The notes: a model not told the origin generated them from the sequence alone. Shown: positions 9,169 through 19,750, numbered from the stretch's first letter. The stretch: 64,000 nt of DNA from an uncultured Pelagibacteraceae bacterium (GCA_902519465.1 CABYJW010000001.1:1-64000); one strand, 5' to 3'. A program made the numbers and translations.

Positions 9169-10326
9169 CTAAATTTTAACTTTAGCTATATTACCGAACT
9201 CATTTTCGTAAGCCAATTTATAATTTGGCTGATTCATGAGTAAGTACTTCATAACTCTTTTAGCGTAAGCTTTTTGAGAAGCAACAATTTTAGCAAAGAA
9301 TGCATCTTTTTTAACAAAGTCACCTATAACTTTGTCCCATCCTTTTAATTGTTGAGCTAAAATTTCATCTGAAGTTTGATAAACATTAACTTTATGTTGG
9401 TTCATCAATTTAGATAAGTCAGCTGAGTATCTCACTAATGCTTTAAAGTAGTTGTCTGTATTCGCAGCGGCCGCAGCATTTTTTAGAATAGCCTGGTGTT
9501 GTGGGCTTAATCCATTAAATGTTTTTGTGTTCACAGGAATTTCAAACATCTCTTGAGATTGGTGGAAGCTACCTAAGTGATAATGCTTAGATACGTCTTG
9601 CATACCAAACTGTGAGTCTGATGTTGGGTTGTTAAACTCCGCAGCTTCGATCAAACCAGTTTTCATTGCTGGCTGAATTTCTCCACCTGGAAGTTGTCTT
9701 ACAACCATTCCCATAGCTGTTAATACGTTAGTCGCTAGACCAACTGTTCTATATTTCATACCTTTAACATCAGACACTTTAGTTACGTTCTTTTTGAACC
9801 AACCAAATGGCTGTGCTGGCATTGGCATATGGAAAAGACCAACATAATTGAAGCCAACTTTAGAAAGAGTTTCTTCGTAAAGTTTTCTTCCTCCACCGTA
9901 CTCAATCCATCCCATAACTTCTTGAGATGACATTCCGTACGAAGGTCCTGTTCCAAACAATGATGCTGCTGGATTTTTTCCGTACCAGTATGCAGTTACC
10001 CAGTGTCCCATATCAAGAACTCCTGAACTTACCGCTTGACCGATTTCAGATGTTTTAACAACAGCTCCAACTGGTTGAAGATCAATCTTCAATTCACCAT
10101 TAGACATGTCGCCTACCATTTTTGCAAAGTCGCCAGCCATTTCGAAGAATATATTAGCTCCAGAAGGCCAAGCTGCTTGCATCTTTAAAGTTTTAGGAGC
10201 ACCAAATGCTACATTCGGCATTGCTATAGTTGCTGCCGCTGCTGCACCAGTTGCTGCTGCTGCTTTAAAGAACTTACGTCTTGAAGGAGTTTTAACTCTC
10301 TTCAACGTTTTTTCTTTTTTAGACAT
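9169..10326 (-). CDS. TRAP transporter substrate-binding protein (DctP family), Tat-type signal
   Basis: SRRKFFKAAAATGAAAAATIAMPNVAFG twin-Arg signal and DctP-like body. Confidence 0.93.
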   Translation of the reverse strand: MSKKEKTLKRVKTPSRRKFFKAAAATGAAAAATIAMPNVAFGAPKTLKMQAAWPSGANIFFEMAGDFAKMVGDMSNGELKIDLQPVGAVVKTSEIGQAVSSGVLDMGHWVTAYWYGKNPAASLFGTGPSYGMSSQEVMGWIEYGGGRKLYEETLSKVGFNYVGLFHMPMPAQPFGWFKKNVTKVSDVKGMKYRTVGLATNVLTAMGMVVRQLPGGEIQPAMKTGLIEAAEFNNPTSDSQFGMQDVSKHYHLGSFHQSQEMFEIPVNTKTFNGLSPQHQAILKNAAAAANTDNYFKALVRYSADLSKLMNQHKVNVYQTSDEILAQQLKGWDKVIGDFVKKDAFFAKIVASQKAYAKRVMKYLLMNQPNYKLAYENEFGNIAKVKI

Positions 10327-10433
10327 ATTTGTCTCCCTTTAGTTAATTAACTATTGAAATATTTAAGCATAAATAGATTTGAGAGTCTCGAGCAGAATCC
10401 ATAAAGTTTTGAAAGATTCAATTTCAGATTGTA

Positions 10434-11387
10434 CTAATTAACTTTATTTTTCGCATTTCCTGTTTTAAAATACTTATCTATATTATCAATCGCAAGATCT
10501 GCCATTGCAGTTCTTGTTTTTTTAGTAGCACTACCAAGATGTGGTAATATAAATGCAGTTGGTTGCTTCAAATATTCTGGATGAATTTTTGGCTCACCTT
10601 TATAAACATCTAATCCTACGGCGTAAATTTTACGACTAACCAGAGCTTGAACCATGGCTTCATCATCTATCATATCCCCCCTTGCAACATTTGTGATAAT
10701 TGCACCCGTTGGAAAATATTCTAAAGTTTCTTTATTAATTATGTCTTTAGTTTCTTTTGTAGCCGGACAACAAATTGACAATACGTCTGAGACAGAGAAT
10801 AAACTTTTAATATTATCGTGAAAAGTTGCCCCCATTTCTTTGTCGTTATTTAATTTGGTTCTATTTCTATAATGTATTTCCATACCAAAACTTTTTGCTA
10901 TTTTTGCTAAAGCTCTTCCAATCCTGCCCATGCCTAGAATGCCAAGTCTAGATCCTGTGAGTTGTTTGCCAATTAAAAAATCTGCTGACCATTTCCAATT
11001 TTCTTTTTTTACCCATTCCATTCCCTCATTTGCTCTCCTACAAGCACCGAGAATTAATAACATAGCAATTTCTGCAGTAGCATCTGTTAAAACATCAGGC
11101 GTGTTAGTAACTATTATATTTCTTTTTTTAGCTGCCTCAATATCGATATTTCCAAAACCAACCGCAAAATTTGATATTATCTTTATTGTTGCAGGAAGTT
11201 TCTCAATAGTTTCTTTATCTATTTTGTCTGTAAGTGATGATAGAATACCGTCACAGCCTTTGCTTAGCTCAATTAATTTTTTTTGAGAATATTGTTCATC
11301 ATTAGAATTAAAATGGGGATTAAATAATTTAGAAGCTTTATCCTCACAAGATCTTAATAATTTTCTAGTTATAAGAACTTTTTTCAT
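10434..11387 (-). CDS. D-isomer-specific 2-hydroxyacid dehydrogenase (glyoxylate/hydroxypyruvate reductase-like)
   Basis: GSRLGILGMGRIGRALAKIAKSFGM NAD-binding motif, LPHLGSAT. Confidence 0.92.
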   Translation of the reverse strand: MKKVLITRKLLRSCEDKASKLFNPHFNSNDEQYSQKKLIELSKGCDGILSSLTDKIDKETIEKLPATIKIISNFAVGFGNIDIEAAKKRNIIVTNTPDVLTDATAEIAMLLILGACRRANEGMEWVKKENWKWSADFLIGKQLTGSRLGILGMGRIGRALAKIAKSFGMEIHYRNRTKLNNDKEMGATFHDNIKSLFSVSDVLSICCPATKETKDIINKETLEYFPTGAIITNVARGDMIDDEAMVQALVSRKIYAVGLDVYKGEPKIHPEYLKQPTAFILPHLGSATKKTRTAMADLAIDNIDKYFKTGNAKNKVN

Positions 11388-11394
11388 TTTGATT

Positions 11395-12768
11395 TTAATT
11401 CAAATCGAAAATTTTACCTGGGTTCATTATATTGTTTGGATCAAGAGTTCTTTTTATAGATTTCATAATTGGAATATTGTCCCCATGTTCTTTAATAAGA
11501 TATTCTTTTTTATGAAGTCCTATTCCGTGCTCTCCTGTAATTGTTCCATTTAATTCCAGCGTTTTTTTAATCAGTAAATCACTAAACTCTCTTATCTTTT
11601 TATAAGTTTCTTTTTTTTTTGGATCATAAGGCAGAACAACATGAAAATTTCCATCGCCTAAGTGGCCAACCATTGGGGCTCTAAGACCAAATTTTTTTGT
11701 TACATCTTCTGCAAATTTTACGCATTCAACTATTTTAGAAATTGGAAGACATACATCTGTAGAATAAACTCTTCCATTTTTTATTAATGCTTTTACAGAA
11801 TAATATATATCCCAACGAGCTTGCCATAATTTGTTACGTTCTTTCAAATCTTTTGCCCATTTAAAAGCGCTTCCCTTATTCTCTTTAGAAATTTCTTCAA
11901 CTACTTGAATATTTTCTTTGTTAGAAGGTTCTGATCCATGAAATTCAAAAAATAATGTCGGTAAAACTTTCATATCTTTTAACTTTGAATAATTAATACT
12001 TATATCCATTTGTTCTTTATTGAGCATTTCAATTCGGGCTATCGGTACACCATATTGAATCACTTGTTGTGCTGCTTGAACTGCATCCTCAAGAGAGGGG
12101 AAATGACATACAGCACTCATAATACTTTCTGGAATCGGAGATAGTCTTAATTGTATTTCTGTAATTATTCCAAGTGTTCCCTCTGAACCAATAAATAAAT
12201 TTGTTAAATTATATCCAGCTGAGGTTTTTTTTGTTCTGCTGCCAGTTTTTATAATATCCCCATTAGGGAGAACCACCGTAAGACCTGTTATTACCGTCTT
12301 CATGGTTCCATATTTTACGGCCATAGTTCCTGATGCTGATGTTGATGCCATGCCACCTATTGCTGCGTTTGCTCCAGGATCTATTGGAAAAAAAACTCCG
12401 TCCTCTCGCAAATAATCATTCAATTGTTCTTTGGTGACACAAGCCTGCACTCTACAATCAAAGTCTTCGACATTCACGCTTAAAACCTTGTTCATTTTTT
12501 CCAAAGATATCGTTATTCCTTTTTCATTGCCTACTACATTGCCCTCCAAAGATGTCCCGGTCCCAAATGGAACAACAGGAACTTTGTGATCATTACAAAG
12601 TTTAAGAATTTTGGAAACCTCTTCATTAGTTTCTGGAAAAACTACAGCTTTTGATAGCACGGGATCGTATGTATCCTCACCTCTAGCATAATTAGTTCTG
12701 GTAGAAACCGAGGTGGAAAATCTACCATTAAAAATTTTTTTTAATTCTGATTGTATTTGATCGTTCAT
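11395..12768 (-). CDS. FAD-linked oxidase (D-lactate dehydrogenase/GlcD-like)
   Basis: VPFGTGTSLEGNV FAD_binding_4 and C-terminal GEHGIGLHKKEYL. Confidence 0.92.
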   Translation of the reverse strand: MNDQIQSELKKIFNGRFSTSVSTRTNYARGEDTYDPVLSKAVVFPETNEEVSKILKLCNDHKVPVVPFGTGTSLEGNVVGNEKGITISLEKMNKVLSVNVEDFDCRVQACVTKEQLNDYLREDGVFFPIDPGANAAIGGMASTSASGTMAVKYGTMKTVITGLTVVLPNGDIIKTGSRTKKTSAGYNLTNLFIGSEGTLGIITEIQLRLSPIPESIMSAVCHFPSLEDAVQAAQQVIQYGVPIARIEMLNKEQMDISINYSKLKDMKVLPTLFFEFHGSEPSNKENIQVVEEISKENKGSAFKWAKDLKERNKLWQARWDIYYSVKALIKNGRVYSTDVCLPISKIVECVKFAEDVTKKFGLRAPMVGHLGDGNFHVVLPYDPKKKETYKKIREFSDLLIKKTLELNGTITGEHGIGLHKKEYLIKEHGDNIPIMKSIKRTLDPNNIMNPGKIFDLN

Positions 12769-12813
12769 TTTTTCTATAATGTTATTAAATTATATAGAAA
12801 AAATATACCTTAA

Positions 12814-13977
12814 TTAACCAAGCATCTTTTTGATTTTTTCTAAAGCTTGCGAGATATTATCGCTAGAAGCTGCAAAACTAAATCTAACATAATCTTTGGC
12901 TGTTTTCCCAAATGCTGTTCCTGGAACAATGGCTACACCTGCCTCATGCATACACTTTTTGGCAAATTCACCGCCATTCATACCTGTTCCTATGACTTTC
13001 GGAAAAGCATAAAATGCTCCGCCAGGTAAACTACATTCTACTCCTGGTAAATTGTTTAAACCTTCATGAATAAGTTTTCTTCTTATTGTAAATTTTCTCA
13101 TCATTTCAATTATAGAGTCATCTGGACCGTCCAAAGCAGCAATGCCTGCAAACTGAGCAGCTGCATTTACACATGAAACACTATTTATTACTAATTTATT
13201 TACATGTTCTACAAGATCCTTTGGCCAAAAACTCCAACCCAATCTCCATCCTGTCATTGAATAAGCTTTGCTCCAGCCTTCTAGAACAATTAATCTTTCT
13301 CTTAATTCTGGATAATTAAAAAAAGTAGGCATTTCTTTGCCATCAAAGATTTGTCTACTATAAATTTCATCACTTAAAATTGTTACATGAGGATGTTTTT
13401 TTAATCCCTCTGCTAAAACATCTATATCCGATTTATCAACAAAACTACCAGTTGGATTATTTGGATTAATTAAAATCAATAATTTTGTTTTATCAGTTAT
13501 CAATGATAAAATTTTTTCAGGGTTAAATTTTAAATCTTTATCTTCGGTTAAATCGTATGGAACGGGTTTAGCTCCAGTAAAATTTATCATGGACTCATAT
13601 ATTGGAAATGCAGGTGTTGGGTGAATTATTTCTACTCCTGGTTCACCAAAACACTGAATTGCATAACTCATTGTAGGTTTTCCGCCTGGCATTATAATTA
13701 TTCTTTCAGGATCAATATCTTGTTTATAAAGTTTTTTAATTTTTCTTGTTACTGATTGTCTACATTCTAGTATCCCATTGGACAAAACGTATCCATGATG
13801 ACCATCGTCTAATGCTTTTTTTGCTGCATCTACAATATGCTTTGGAGTCTTAAAATCTGGTTGACCTAATCCAAGATGGATCATTGGCTTTCCTGTAGCC
13901 TCTAGTTTTTTTGCCTCAGCGAGAACACTAAAAGCAGTTTCTGTTCCCAGTCTGTCTAAACTTTTTGCTAGTTTCAT
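12814..13977 (-). CDS. Pyridoxal-phosphate class I aminotransferase
   Basis: LINPNNPTGSF, SDEIYSRQIFDG, GWSKAYSMTGWRLGW. Confidence 0.92.
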   Translation of the reverse strand: MKLAKSLDRLGTETAFSVLAEAKKLEATGKPMIHLGLGQPDFKTPKHIVDAAKKALDDGHHGYVLSNGILECRQSVTRKIKKLYKQDIDPERIIIMPGGKPTMSYAIQCFGEPGVEIIHPTPAFPIYESMINFTGAKPVPYDLTEDKDLKFNPEKILSLITDKTKLLILINPNNPTGSFVDKSDIDVLAEGLKKHPHVTILSDEIYSRQIFDGKEMPTFFNYPELRERLIVLEGWSKAYSMTGWRLGWSFWPKDLVEHVNKLVINSVSCVNAAAQFAGIAALDGPDDSIIEMMRKFTIRRKLIHEGLNNLPGVECSLPGGAFYAFPKVIGTGMNGGEFAKKCMHEAGVAIVPGTAFGKTAKDYVRFSFAASSDNISQALEKIKKMLG

Positions 13978-13995
13978 AATTTTAAATATTTTTCT

Positions 13996-15153
13996 TTAAT
14001 TTCTATTTCTATAAACTAATTTTGAACTATTCAACTCTTTTAAATTTTTACATCCCATTAAAACCATATCTCTATTAATTTCATCATGCATATTTTGCAA
14101 TAAATGTTCTACACCTTTTTGACCTCCTGCGGCTAAAGAAAATAGAAACATCTTACCAAAACTACAGGCCTTGGCACCAGCAGCGATAGCTTTTAATACG
14201 TGTGTTCCCCTCCTTACACCTCCATCTAGAATAATCTCTAACTTATCACCAACAGCGTCGGAGATTGCTTTAACTTGGTCGAAGGGAGACCGAGATCCGT
14301 CAAGTTGACGTCCTCCATGGTTAGATACCATTATAGCAGTACACCCAATATCGATAGCTCTTTTTGCATCTTCAACGGACATAACTCCTTTCAATGCAAA
14401 AGGTCCGTTCCATTTTTTTGCACAATACTCTGCATCTTTCCAACCCATTGCTGGATCATATTGTTCGTTGATATATTCAATCACAGATTTTGCTATATTT
14501 GTTCCTTTGTCAGTTTTTTTTTTAACATTTGCCAGTTCGAATTTTTTACCAGTTAAATAATTAAAAACCCATCGAGGTCGCATTGCAAAACTTATTAAAC
14601 TTTCAAGCGTAAGTTTCGGCGGAGTTGTAAAACCTGTTCTGTGGTCTTTCTCTCTATTGCCTGCTACTAAAGTATCAACTGTTAAACACATTGCATCAAA
14701 CCCTGATCTTTTCGACCTTTCAATTAAATCATCAGAAATTGATCTGTCTTTATGAACATAAAGTTGAAATAGTTTTGGTCCGCTGGAGATGTTTGAGACT
14801 TCTTCTATAGTGTTATTACCCATAGATGACATGCTATAAAAGGTATTAAATTTTTCAGCTGCTCTTGCTGACGCTCTATCACCATCAGGGTGATAAAGTC
14901 TCTGCATCGCTGCAGGTGAAAGAAAAATTGGCATATCAATTTTTCTTCCGAATAAAGTAGTTGATAGGTCAGGTTTTCCAACGCTTGCCAGAACATTGGG
15001 AACTAAATCGCAATCATTAAAAGAATCGGTATTTCTTCTCAAAGTTGATTCGTCATCAGCTCCACCATCAATGTAATGAAAAATTGGAGAAGGCAATTTT
15101 TTTTTTGCAAGATTTCTAAAATCTTGGAAATTATGGCAATTTTTTAAACTCAT
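13996..15153 (-). CDS. FMN-dependent alpha-hydroxy-acid oxidase/dehydrogenase (copy 1)
   Basis: SNHGGRQLDGSRSPFD, IILDGGVRRGTHVLKA. Confidence 0.93.
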   Translation of the reverse strand: MSLKNCHNFQDFRNLAKKKLPSPIFHYIDGGADDESTLRRNTDSFNDCDLVPNVLASVGKPDLSTTLFGRKIDMPIFLSPAAMQRLYHPDGDRASARAAEKFNTFYSMSSMGNNTIEEVSNISSGPKLFQLYVHKDRSISDDLIERSKRSGFDAMCLTVDTLVAGNREKDHRTGFTTPPKLTLESLISFAMRPRWVFNYLTGKKFELANVKKKTDKGTNIAKSVIEYINEQYDPAMGWKDAEYCAKKWNGPFALKGVMSVEDAKRAIDIGCTAIMVSNHGGRQLDGSRSPFDQVKAISDAVGDKLEIILDGGVRRGTHVLKAIAAGAKACSFGKMFLFSLAAGGQKGVEHLLQNMHDEINRDMVLMGCKNLKELNSSKLVYRNRN

Positions 15154-16304
15154 TATCTTCTAAATTTTAAATTTTTTCTACTAAGGTCGCTTATTTTTGT
15201 ACATCCCATTAATTTCATATCTCTCTGTAACTCCGTTTTATATTGCCCAAGAGCTCTTTCAACACCAGCTTGGCCTGCTGCGGCTAAAGCATAAAGATAA
15301 AGTCTGCCTCCTGCACATGCTTTAGCTCCTAATGATAAAGCTTTAAGTATGTGAGTTCCCCTTTGAATACCTCCTTCACAAATTACATCAACTTTATCGC
15401 CAACTGCATCTACAATTTCAGCTAATTGATCAAAAGGTGATCTGGCTCCATCGAGTTGTCTGCCTCCGTGGTTTGAAACCATTATACCTGAACAACCAAT
15501 ATCTACTGCCCGTTTTGCATCCTCAACACTCATCACACCTTTAAGTGCAAAATGCCCTCCCCATTTAGAACAAAGATTTTCAGCATCTTTCCAATTCATT
15601 GACTGATCCAACATCGTAGAAAAGTAATTTCCAACAGATGTTGCAGTACTTGTTCCTTCTTTGACATGATCTTGTAGGTGCGGTAACTCAAATTTCCCTC
15701 TTGTTACATAATTTATTCCCCACATTGGTTTAAGTGCAAAACTGATTAAGCTAGACAAAGTTAATTTTGGTGGCGAGGTAAATCCAGTTCTAAGATCTCT
15801 TTCTCTATTTCCGCCTGTTATTGTGTCTACAGTAAGCGCCATCACATCAAACTTTGCTGCTTTAACTCTTTCAAGGATGGCATTATTTAAACCTTTGTCT
15901 TTATGGTAATAAAATTGGAAAAGTTTTGGAGTATCGATCATTGATGAAATTTCTTCCACACTTACTGTTGCCAAAGAAGAAACTCCAAACATTGTATTAA
16001 ATTTCTGTGCTGCTTTTCCAACAGCTCTCTCTCCCTGATAGTGAAATAATCTTTGTAAGGCTGTTGGCGAACAATAAAAGGGTAAATCTAATTTTTTTCC
16101 AAATATGGTAGTTGAAAGATCAACTTGTTCTACACCTCGTAAAACATTAGGCACTAAATCAACGTCATTAAATGCATCAGTATTTCTTTTATAAGTTACT
16201 TCATCATCTGCAGCCCCGTCTATGTAGTGAAATATAGGCGATGGGAGTTTTCTTTTTGCAAGTTTTCTAAAGTCACTGAAGTTGTGGCAATTTTTAAGAC
16301 TCAT
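15153..16304 (-). CDS. FMN-dependent alpha-hydroxy-acid oxidase/dehydrogenase (copy 2)
   Basis: SNHGGRQLDGARSPFD; near-identical N-terminus to copy 1. Confidence 0.93.
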   Translation of the reverse strand: MSLKNCHNFSDFRKLAKRKLPSPIFHYIDGAADDEVTYKRNTDAFNDVDLVPNVLRGVEQVDLSTTIFGKKLDLPFYCSPTALQRLFHYQGERAVGKAAQKFNTMFGVSSLATVSVEEISSMIDTPKLFQFYYHKDKGLNNAILERVKAAKFDVMALTVDTITGGNRERDLRTGFTSPPKLTLSSLISFALKPMWGINYVTRGKFELPHLQDHVKEGTSTATSVGNYFSTMLDQSMNWKDAENLCSKWGGHFALKGVMSVEDAKRAVDIGCSGIMVSNHGGRQLDGARSPFDQLAEIVDAVGDKVDVICEGGIQRGTHILKALSLGAKACAGGRLYLYALAAAGQAGVERALGQYKTELQRDMKLMGCTKISDLSRKNLKFRR

Positions 16305-16314
16305 AGATTGAATA

Positions 16315-16953
16315 TTAGAACTTTTTTAGAAAATTGAACATGTAACTATTTGCTCCAGGGTTTTTGTCTCCTAAACTAGCATTAGATACATGATTGTATG
16401 ACATACCTAGATTAGTACCCTCGCTCAAATCAATTGACATTTGGACTTCACTTTTAAATTCCAATGGATGCCCTAAATCTTTTCCGTCACCTTTATTATA
16501 CAAACCTGGCGTAAAACTTGGTGTAATATTTAATTTACCGATTGAGTAATTTGTTTCAACCCCGGTATAAATGTAAGTTGCTGTATCTTGTGTTATCATG
16601 GCTCCTGATACAGGTGTTATTCTCCCAAAGATTGTGTCTCTATACAAATTTTCATTTTGGTGTTCAACTCCATAAAGAACTGATCTTTTTCCATCATCAC
16701 TGAAATCGAACATTCCAGTATAAAAATTTATTCCATTAAATTTTTCTTGGGCTTCATCTGTATTTCTATCTTTTTTTTTGGCAAATAATTTCTTACCGTA
16801 AAGTGATTTGCTTGAATTTTTATCTGATATACTTTTGCCACTTTTATCTTTAGAAAACAATTTCTTACCGTACAATGATTTAGTTTCTGCAAAACATAAA
16901 CTATTTAGAAAGAAACAAAAAATTATTTTATAAATTAAAAATTTAAACTTCAT
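16315..16953 (-). CDS. Acyloxyacyl hydrolase / lipid A deacylase (PagL)-like outer membrane protein
   Basis: Signal peptide, beta-rich body, C-terminal YNHVSNASLGDKNPGANSYMF resembling the PagL active-site region. Confidence 0.65.
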   Translation of the reverse strand: MKFKFLIYKIIFCFFLNSLCFAETKSLYGKKLFSKDKSGKSISDKNSSKSLYGKKLFAKKKDRNTDEAQEKFNGINFYTGMFDFSDDGKRSVLYGVEHQNENLYRDTIFGRITPVSGAMITQDTATYIYTGVETNYSIGKLNITPSFTPGLYNKGDGKDLGHPLEFKSEVQMSIDLSEGTNLGMSYNHVSNASLGDKNPGANSYMFNFLKKF

Positions 16954-17001
16954 TGCTCAAAAAATACAATTTTAATTTGAGAAAGTACATAGTTTATTAT
17001 T

Positions 17002-17361
17002 TTATTTTTGGGCCCTTTTTTTAATTACCAAATAGAGAAATACTCCACCAAGAATAAACAAAATATATGGCATAAACCATAAAAAATAACTATTTTTCTT
17101 CAAAGGTGTATTAAACAGAATCCAGTCGCCATACTTATCAGATAAAAAACTATAAATTTCTTTTTTACTTAGTCCCTCATTAACTTTTTCATCAACCACA
17201 TCTTTTATGGTTAAGGCAAAATCTGAGTTAGAGTCTGATATAGTTTGACCTTGACATACCAAACATCTTAAGTTTTTTAAAATTTCATTTTTTTTATTTT
17301 CATTACTAAAAGAAATTGTATTATTGAAAAGTAATATTATTATTATTGACAATATTTTCAT
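17002..17361 (-). CDS. ccmH: Cytochrome c-type biogenesis protein CcmH
   Basis: LRCLVCQGQTISDSNSDFA motif, C-terminal TM. Confidence 0.93.
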   Translation of the reverse strand: MKILSIIIILLFNNTISFSNENKKNEILKNLRCLVCQGQTISDSNSDFALTIKDVVDEKVNEGLSKKEIYSFLSDKYGDWILFNTPLKKNSYFLWFMPYILFILGGVFLYLVIKKRAQK

Positions 17362-17876
17362 TTATTTATTATTTTTTTTATTTGCCTAACGTCTTTATCA
17401 TCTATAGGGCCAACGTACTTTTTAATAATCTTTAAGTCCTCATTTATTAAAATAGTTTCTGGAATTCCATAAATTCCAAAATTTATAGATTTTTTTCCAT
17501 CAAAATCTGTTGTTAAAACAGAGAAAGGATTACCCATTTCGCTTAAAAATTTCATCGCATTCTTTTTCTCATCCTTAAAATTAATCCCAATAATTATTAA
17601 ATTAGAACTTACGCTTAATTCCATTAAATATTTGTGTTCTTTTCTACATGGACCACACCAAGACGCCCAAAAATTCAACAAAGTAAATTTAGAGTTTGAT
17701 ATTTCTTTAGTATCAAAATGCCCATCTTTATCAAAATAATTCAATTGGACTTCTGGAATTTTTTTTCCAATATTGTCTTGGGTTGAGTAGATTTTATTTT
17801 TGCCTAAACTTAAATATAGAACAAAAAAAATAAATATAGCGATCGAATAGATTATAACTAAATATTTTTTTTTCAT
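17358..17876 (-). CDS. ccmG: Thiol:disulfide interchange protein CcmG/DsbE
   Basis: Thioredoxin fold NFWASWCGPCRKEH with N-terminal TM, in ccm cluster. Confidence 0.93.
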   Translation of the reverse strand: MKKKYLVIIYSIAIFIFFVLYLSLGKNKIYSTQDNIGKKIPEVQLNYFDKDGHFDTKEISNSKFTLLNFWASWCGPCRKEHKYLMELSVSSNLIIIGINFKDEKKNAMKFLSEMGNPFSVLTTDFDGKKSINFGIYGIPETILINEDLKIIKKYVGPIDDKDVRQIKKIINK

Positions 17877-19750
17877 ACTCTTTTTTCAAATCTTAAAAAT
17901 TGTAAAATTCCTCCAAATGATATGAGTAAAACAGAAAACCAAATAAAATTCATAAAAGGTTTCATATGAAATTTTATATTGAAAATATCAGTGTTCGATA
18001 TATTGCTCATGGTCAAATAAGTGTCAGAAAATAGTTTAGTATTGATTGATGCTTCGTATGTGATTGTTTCGGGCTGGTTATATACTCTAATTTCTGGTGT
18101 TAAATTTTGACTTGTGATATTTTTTTTATCTATTATTTCAAAATGACCTTTAACTGACTTAAAATTATTTTTAGAGAATGTCTCCAAATTTTTAAATTTA
18201 ATAGTATAGTTTTGAAAATTCTTTTCATCCCCTAATTTAGCATTAAAACTTTTTTCAACGGAAAATATTTGATTAAGTGATATGGAAAGAATTAACAATC
18301 CAAAACCAAAATGAGAAATAATTCTTGATAAATTGATATTTTTATTTTTAAATGTTTCATAAAAATCAAAAGTGGTCTGCGTTATTAGATACACTGAAAA
18401 TAATAATATGAGCAATAACAATAAACCACCCTCATTGATTGAAAGAAAAATGACAAAAAATAAAATTATAGATGTAAATAAAGCAATATTAAATATTCCT
18501 ATTACATTAGAGGATATCCATTTGTGCCTTGGCCCCGATGTCATTAAAAATAATAACGGTAATAAAAAAGGTGCTAAGATAAAATTATAATAAGGTGGAC
18601 CTACTGATATTTTTTGGCCAGTTAACGTATCAAGAAAAACTGGGTATAACGTTCCAATTAAAACTACAGCTAAGAAAAATACCATAAACCAGTTGTTTAT
18701 TAATATAAAAGACTCTTTTGAAAAAATTTTGTAATTCTTATTTTCAACTGGTGCATATTTGAAAAAAATAAAAATTGACGAAAAAACCATTAAAGCCAAA
18801 AATGATAATATAAACAGACCTCTTGATGGATCATTTGCAAATGTATGAACAGAATTTAATATTCCCGATCTAACCAAAAAAGTTCCAACAACACTCATGG
18901 TGAAGGTTAGGATGCTTAAAATTATTACCCATGAGTAAAGTCCAATTCTTCTCTCTAAAACTAAAACTGAATGGAGTAATGCAGTCATTAAAAACCAAGG
19001 CATCAAGGAAGAATTTTCTACGGGATCCCAAAACCAGAAGCCGCCCCACCCTAATTCATAGTAGGCCCAAATTGATCCAACAAGTATCCCCAAAGTTTGA
19101 AATGTCCAAGAAACAGAAACCCAGGGTTTAATAGTTAATGCTAGGGATTTCGATTCAACTTTTGTTATTAAAGCAGCTAAAGCAATAGAAAAATAAATCG
19201 AAGATCCTACAAATCCTATATAAAGTAGTGGAGGATGAATTGCTAATGCGGGGTCCTGTAAAATTGGGTTCAACCCCGTGCCCTCAGTTGGAATTGGATA
19301 TAACGAAGAAAATGGGTTTGAGTTTGTTAATAAAAATATTAGAAAAGCTGAAATTAATAAATTTTGGAAAATGATGGTATAAAGTTTGAAATTTTTATTT
19401 TTATCTTTGTTCAAAATTAAAAATAAAAAAGAAAACAGTACCAATATATTTATCCATAATAGCAAACTACCTTCGTGGTTTCCCCAAGTACCAGAAATCT
19501 TATAGAACAAAGGTTTGGTTGTATGTGAGTTTTCATAAACATTTATTAATGAAAAATCTGAAATTATATAAGCTATAATAAGTGTTACAAAACTTAAGAA
19601 GATAAAGAGGATTTGCGAAAATGCAAATTTATATATTTTTTTTGATATTTTATTGTTTGATAACTTTAAATCATAGTATGATAAATATAAAAGAGATAAA
19701 GATAGTAATAGAGATATAGTTGAGACTGTTATACCAAAACTACTTAACAT
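17873..19750 (-). CDS. ccmF: Heme lyase CcmF
   Basis: WGNHEGSLLLW, WGGFWFWDPVENSSLMPW. Confidence 0.96.
   Translation of the reverse strand: MLSSFGITVSTISLLLSLSLLYLSYYDLKLSNNKISKKIYKFAFSQILFIFLSFVTLIIAYIISDFSLINVYENSHTTKPLFYKISGTWGNHEGSLLLWINILVLFSFLFLILNKDKNKNFKLYTIIFQNLLISAFLIFLLTNSNPFSSLYPIPTEGTGLNPILQDPALAIHPPLLYIGFVGSSIYFSIALAALITKVESKSLALTIKPWVSVSWTFQTLGILVGSIWAYYELGWGGFWFWDPVENSSLMPWFLMTALLHSVLVLERRIGLYSWVIILSILTFTMSVVGTFLVRSGILNSVHTFANDPSRGLFILSFLALMVFSSIFIFFKYAPVENKNYKIFSKESFILINNWFMVFFLAVVLIGTLYPVFLDTLTGQKISVGPPYYNFILAPFLLPLLFLMTSGPRHKWISSNVIGIFNIALFTSIILFFVIFLSINEGGLLLLLILLFSVYLITQTTFDFYETFKNKNINLSRIISHFGFGLLILSISLNQIFSVEKSFNAKLGDEKNFQNYTIKFKNLETFSKNNFKSVKGHFEIIDKKNITSQNLTPEIRVYNQPETITYEASINTKLFSDTYLTMSNISNTDIFNIKFHMKPFMNFIWFSVLLISFGGILQFLRFEKRV

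Noticed and set aside
10106-10342. Plus-strand ORF over the DctP signal peptide
   Set aside because: Antisense shadow of Ala-rich Tat signal
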